Below the pieces are notes generated by a model. That model saw only the letters and a program-made list of their open reading frames with translations, was not told the origin of the DNA and did no database searches. From the NCBI GenBank assembly GCA_003514765.1, contig DOOY01000160.1, forward strand, positions 1 through 7,851: a stretch of 7,851 bases of DNA. The letters run 5' to 3'. The stretch comes from Nitrosomonas sp. (GTDB lineage Bacteria; Pseudomonadota; Gammaproteobacteria; Burkholderiales; Nitrosomonadaceae). Positions 6,194-7,851 of this stretch are shown here, piece after piece. The position numbers and the translations under genes are program-made. Each line of letters opens with the position of its first letter. Within the stretch, counting starts at the first letter, position 1.

Positions 6194-7591
6194 TTGGTGC
6201 CATGCATATTCAACTCAATTCAAGCAAGCGTGAATAATTTTTTTGATCATCAACTTCAACAGCAAAACCCAAGGTTTTTGTCTCGTTTGATTTATGCACA
6301 AACTGCAAGTATGGTGCTGGTGGGAAGTATCGCAATTATTACACTGAGTGGCTGGCTCATTCCTTCAGTCGGCACGATACTGCCCGAAGACTGGTGGCTC
6401 ATGAAACAAAATGCTGCGCTTTGCATCTTGATCAGTGCAATATCCATCGTCCTAATCCGGAAAAATTCGAATATTCTGATTATCCGCCTATGCGGACTTA
6501 TGGTAATCATCTTATCCATCGCTTCATTGTATGGCCATGCCACCGGCCAAATACTGCCTTTTGAAACCTTCTTGACACAGGATAATTACGCTGAATTTTC
6601 GGGCAGGATGACCATACACGGAGCAGTTTTTTTCTGTTTGCTCGGCGTTTCTTTTATTATTGCAAAAAAAAACCAAAAACACCGTAACAATATACGCGAC
6701 ATCTTAACTTTACTGCTGATTGGTATGGTTTTAGTGATTTTCTCAGGCTATTTCTTTTCTGCAACGAGCTTGTATGGCCATTCAACAGAAATACTGGTTT
6801 CCTTTCAAACATTTTTTTGCATGTGTCTGCTGACATTTGCAAACCTTGTTCGCGGCATACAAGGCGGAATTTTTTCCTTGTTCCTCGGTTTTGGTATTGC
6901 CAGCTATACTGCCAGAGTAACATTACCTTGGACGTTAATAGGCCCATTTGCTATTATCAGCACCATCAATTATTTTTCAACTGCTCAGGAAATACCGCAG
7001 GAAATTCAAATAGCACTTTCAGCAACATTGCTGTCGCTGATCTTTTTTCTTATTATCCTATGGTTATCAACCAGAATCAGTTACTTGGAAGATGATTTAC
7101 GCAAACTGGCGCTGACAGACGAAATGACTGGCCTGTACAATCACCGCGCTTTTTGTATTTTAGGCGAACAATCTTTTCTGGAAAGTCTACGAAACGATTC
7201 CGTACTGGTACTTTTATATTTCGACCTTGATGGATTAAAAAAAATAAACGATTCGCTTGGTCATCAAATTGGATCAGAAATGATTGTCGAATTTGCCGAT
7301 TTATTGAAAGCAAACTTTCGCCGCAATGAAACAATAGCACGCGTAGGTGGCGATGAATTTGTGGTCTTGAGCAAACAAAAAAAAACAGATGCCGCGCTTG
7401 ATACTGCGCTCAAACGATTAGCGGATGCAATCAATGCCGCCAACAGCAAAAGCAACAAACCTTACAAAATAAGTTACAGCCAGGGAAAGATCACTGGTAG
7501 AGCCAAGGATTTTCAATCGCTTGATGACCTGCTGACACAGGCAGATGCTTTAATGTATGAGAATAAAAGGAAAAAGAAGCTCAAGTCTTGA
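6194..7591 (+). CDS. Eight-helix membrane GGDEF protein with Asp-to-Ser change at the base-specificity site
   Basis: This is a probable inner-membrane dinucleotide cyclase. Residue numbers count from the TTG at 6194 (465 residues). About eight hydrophobic helices fill residues 38-300, including the WWLMKQNAALCILI segment and two related halves. A GGDEF domain follows from about 308 to 460: DLDGLKKIND (Asp344, Asn352), GHQIGS (356-361) and RVGGDEF with GGDEF at 385-389. Metal and catalytic residues look intact. Two sites depart from the norm. Ser361 replaces the Asp of GHxxGD that contacts guanine in PleD (Asp344). The product-inhibition site reads RRNE (376-379) instead of RxxD. The start is uncertain: TTG 6194, GTG 6197 and GTG 6230 are in frame, none with a well-spaced Shine-Dalgarno, and the first in-frame ATG is at 6311, inside TM1. 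The usual product would be c-di-GMP; cGAMP or a mixture is possible, and inactivity is not excluded. Confidence 0.9.
   Translation: MVPCIFNSIQASVNNFFDHQLQQQNPRFLSRLIYAQTASMVLVGSIAIITLSGWLIPSVGTILPEDWWLMKQNAALCILISAISIVLIRKNSNILIIRLCGLMVIILSIASLYGHATGQILPFETFLTQDNYAEFSGRMTIHGAVFFCLLGVSFIIAKKNQKHRNNIRDILTLLLIGMVLVIFSGYFFSATSLYGHSTEILVSFQTFFCMCLLTFANLVRGIQGGIFSLFLGFGIASYTARVTLPWTLIGPFAIISTINYFSTAQEIPQEIQIALSATLLSLIFFLIILWLSTRISYLEDDLRKLALTDEMTGLYNHRAFCILGEQSFLESLRNDSVLVLLYFDLDGLKKINDSLGHQIGSEMIVEFADLLKANFRRNETIARVGGDEFVVLSKQKKTDAALDTALKRLADAINAANSKSNKPYKISYSQGKITGRAKDFQSLDDLLTQADALMYENKRKKKLKS
6202..6237 (+). CDS. Possible 11-codon leader ORF overlapping the GGDEF gene start
   Basis: ATG at 6202 opens an 11-codon ORF (MHIQLNSSKRE) ending in TAA at 6235-6237. 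An AGG at 6191-6193 sits 8 bases before this ATG, the best ribosome binding geometry in the region. The ORF is in a different frame from the GGDEF gene. Its end overlaps the in-frame GTG at 6230, an arrangement that would allow ribosomes finishing the leader to restart on the main gene. It may equally be noise, or mark a sequencing indel in the main gene's 5' end. No function for the peptide is proposed. Confidence 0.3.
   Translation: MHIQLNSSKRE
6527..6781 (+). repeat. Internal duplication within the membrane region of the GGDEF protein
   Basis: The 12 bases TTGTATGGCCAT occur at 6527-6538 and 6770-6781, exactly 81 codons apart and in frame. They encode LYGH in SLYGHATGQILPFETFL and SLYGHSTEILVSFQTFF. 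The preceding helices are also similar (ALCILISAISIVLIRKN and AVFFCLLGVSFIIAKKN). This points to an ancestral duplication of a two-helix unit. Confidence 0.6.
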
Positions 7592-7638
7592 TTAATTTCG
7601 AATCACCGCTTGATCATTTCAGGTGCTTGAGCTGTTTT
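7578..7638 (+). terminator. Long-loop inverted repeat with T-run, possible terminator
   Basis: AGCTCAAG (7578-7585) and CTTGAGCT (7626-7633) are perfect 8-base inverted repeats around 40 bases, followed by GTTTTAT. Inside lie a smaller hairpin (TGATT 7589-7593 with AATCA 7601-7605) and CACC/GGTG arms (7604-7607, 7622-7625). The left arm is inside the last GGDEF codons. The position between two convergent genes fits termination, but the outer loop is longer than in a classical intrinsic terminator. Confidence 0.4.
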
Positions 7639-7648
7639 ATAATAAAAA

Positions 7649-7813
7649 CTAAAACGCCTCTACCAGCTCATGTCGCCTCTCAAATGCTTCGGAAGAGTCA
7701 AGGTCTTTGTTTTTGGCGAGTTCCATTTCATCAATGATTTTTACAATTCGACTATCCGGAATCATGCCATCAGCTACATCATCAATATCATCAAAATCGA
7801 GTTCCTTATCCAT
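7649..7813 (-). CDS. Small, strongly acidic protein of unknown function
   Basis: I do not recognise this gene. The protein is 54 residues, with 18 Asp/Glu against 7 Lys/Arg. The N-terminal 20 residues are dominated by Asp (DFDDIDDVADG), followed by a probable amphipathic helix (RIVKIIDEMELAKNK) and an EAFERRHELVEAF tail. It has no signal peptide, membrane segment, Cys or zinc motif. The ATG at 7813 is chosen because a perfect GGAGG lies 9 bases upstream; a TTG at 7831 in the same frame would overlap that site and is rejected. The gene converges on the GGDEF gene, with 57 bases between their ends. It has the look of a small cytosolic adaptor, but nothing in the sequence assigns a role. Confidence 0.75.
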   Translation of the reverse strand: MDKELDFDDIDDVADGMIPDSRIVKIIDEMELAKNKDLDSSEAFERRHELVEAF

Positions 7814-7822
7814 TGCAGTAAA

Positions 7823-7827
7823 CCTCC
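7823..7827 (-). promoter_or_regulatory. Consensus Shine-Dalgarno of the small acidic ORF
   Basis: GGAGG on the minus strand lies 9 bases before the ATG at 7813. It is the strongest ribosome binding site in the window and the main evidence that this small ORF is translated. Its promoter would lie in the AT-rich bases at the right edge or beyond. Confidence 0.75.
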
Positions 7828-7851
7828 GCAAATATAAATTAAGCGAAACTC

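Noticed and set aside
6238..6244. T7 run at the start of the GGDEF gene as a slippage site joining the leader ORF to the main frame
   Set aside because: The leader ORF stop (6235-6237) lies before the T-run, so slippage there could not join the two frames.
7264..7458. Minus-strand ORFs antisense to the GGDEF domain
   Set aside because: Shadow frames of a well-supported coding region, without recognisable motifs or ribosome binding sites.
1..7851. CRISPR arrays, tRNA or rRNA genes, insertion sequences, phage genes
   Set aside because: No spaced repeats, cloverleaf sequences, transposase motifs or terminal inverted repeats were found; the window looks like ordinary chromosomal core plus one variable sensor gene.

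Overview
The window reads as chromosomal DNA from a motile, Gram-negative proteobacterium, most likely a betaproteobacterium. Base composition is moderately AT-rich. The FliI/FliJ/FliK order, the HemE sequence and the style of the two-component system fit that group. A member of the Nitrosomonadaceae is my best guess from general resemblance, but no marker here proves it.

Layout. (1) Bases 1-2756, plus strand: the end of a flagellar operon. It holds the 3' two thirds of fliI (export ATPase), a complete fliJ (export chaperone/stalk) and a complete fliK (hook-length ruler). An 81-base gap before fliK contains a good match to a sigma-54 (-24/-12) promoter. (2) Bases 2773-5877, minus strand, convergent with fliK and only 16 bases from it: hemE (uroporphyrinogen decarboxylase), then an OmpR-type response regulator and a membrane sensor histidine kinase. 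The regulator and kinase overlap by 20 bases and both start with GTG. The 50-base gap after hemE shows no terminator, so the three may be co-transcribed. (3) Bases 5878-6193: a 316-base AT-rich divergent intergenic region with a perfect tandem 12-mer, a short dyad and two sigma-70-like promoter candidates pointing right. (4) Bases 6194-7591, plus strand: an eight-helix membrane protein with a C-terminal GGDEF domain. (5) Bases 7649-7813, minus strand: a 54-residue, very acidic protein of unknown function with a perfect GGAGG ribosome binding site.

How they work together. FliI and FliJ power and organise flagellar type III export, and FliK measures the hook and switches export specificity. HemE makes coproporphyrinogen III for haem. 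The kinase/regulator pair senses an unknown extracytoplasmic signal through a His/Tyr-rich loop. The GGDEF protein probably makes a cyclic dinucleotide that could bear on motility.

The most interesting observation is in the GGDEF domain. The residue that normally contacts guanine (Asp in the GHxxGD motif; PleD Asp344) is Ser. The same swap is the hallmark of the Geobacter Hypr GGDEF enzymes that make 3',3'-cGAMP. The product is therefore an open question. The start of this gene is also unusual: the best SD-ATG pair opens an 11-codon ORF in another frame that overlaps a GTG start of the main gene.
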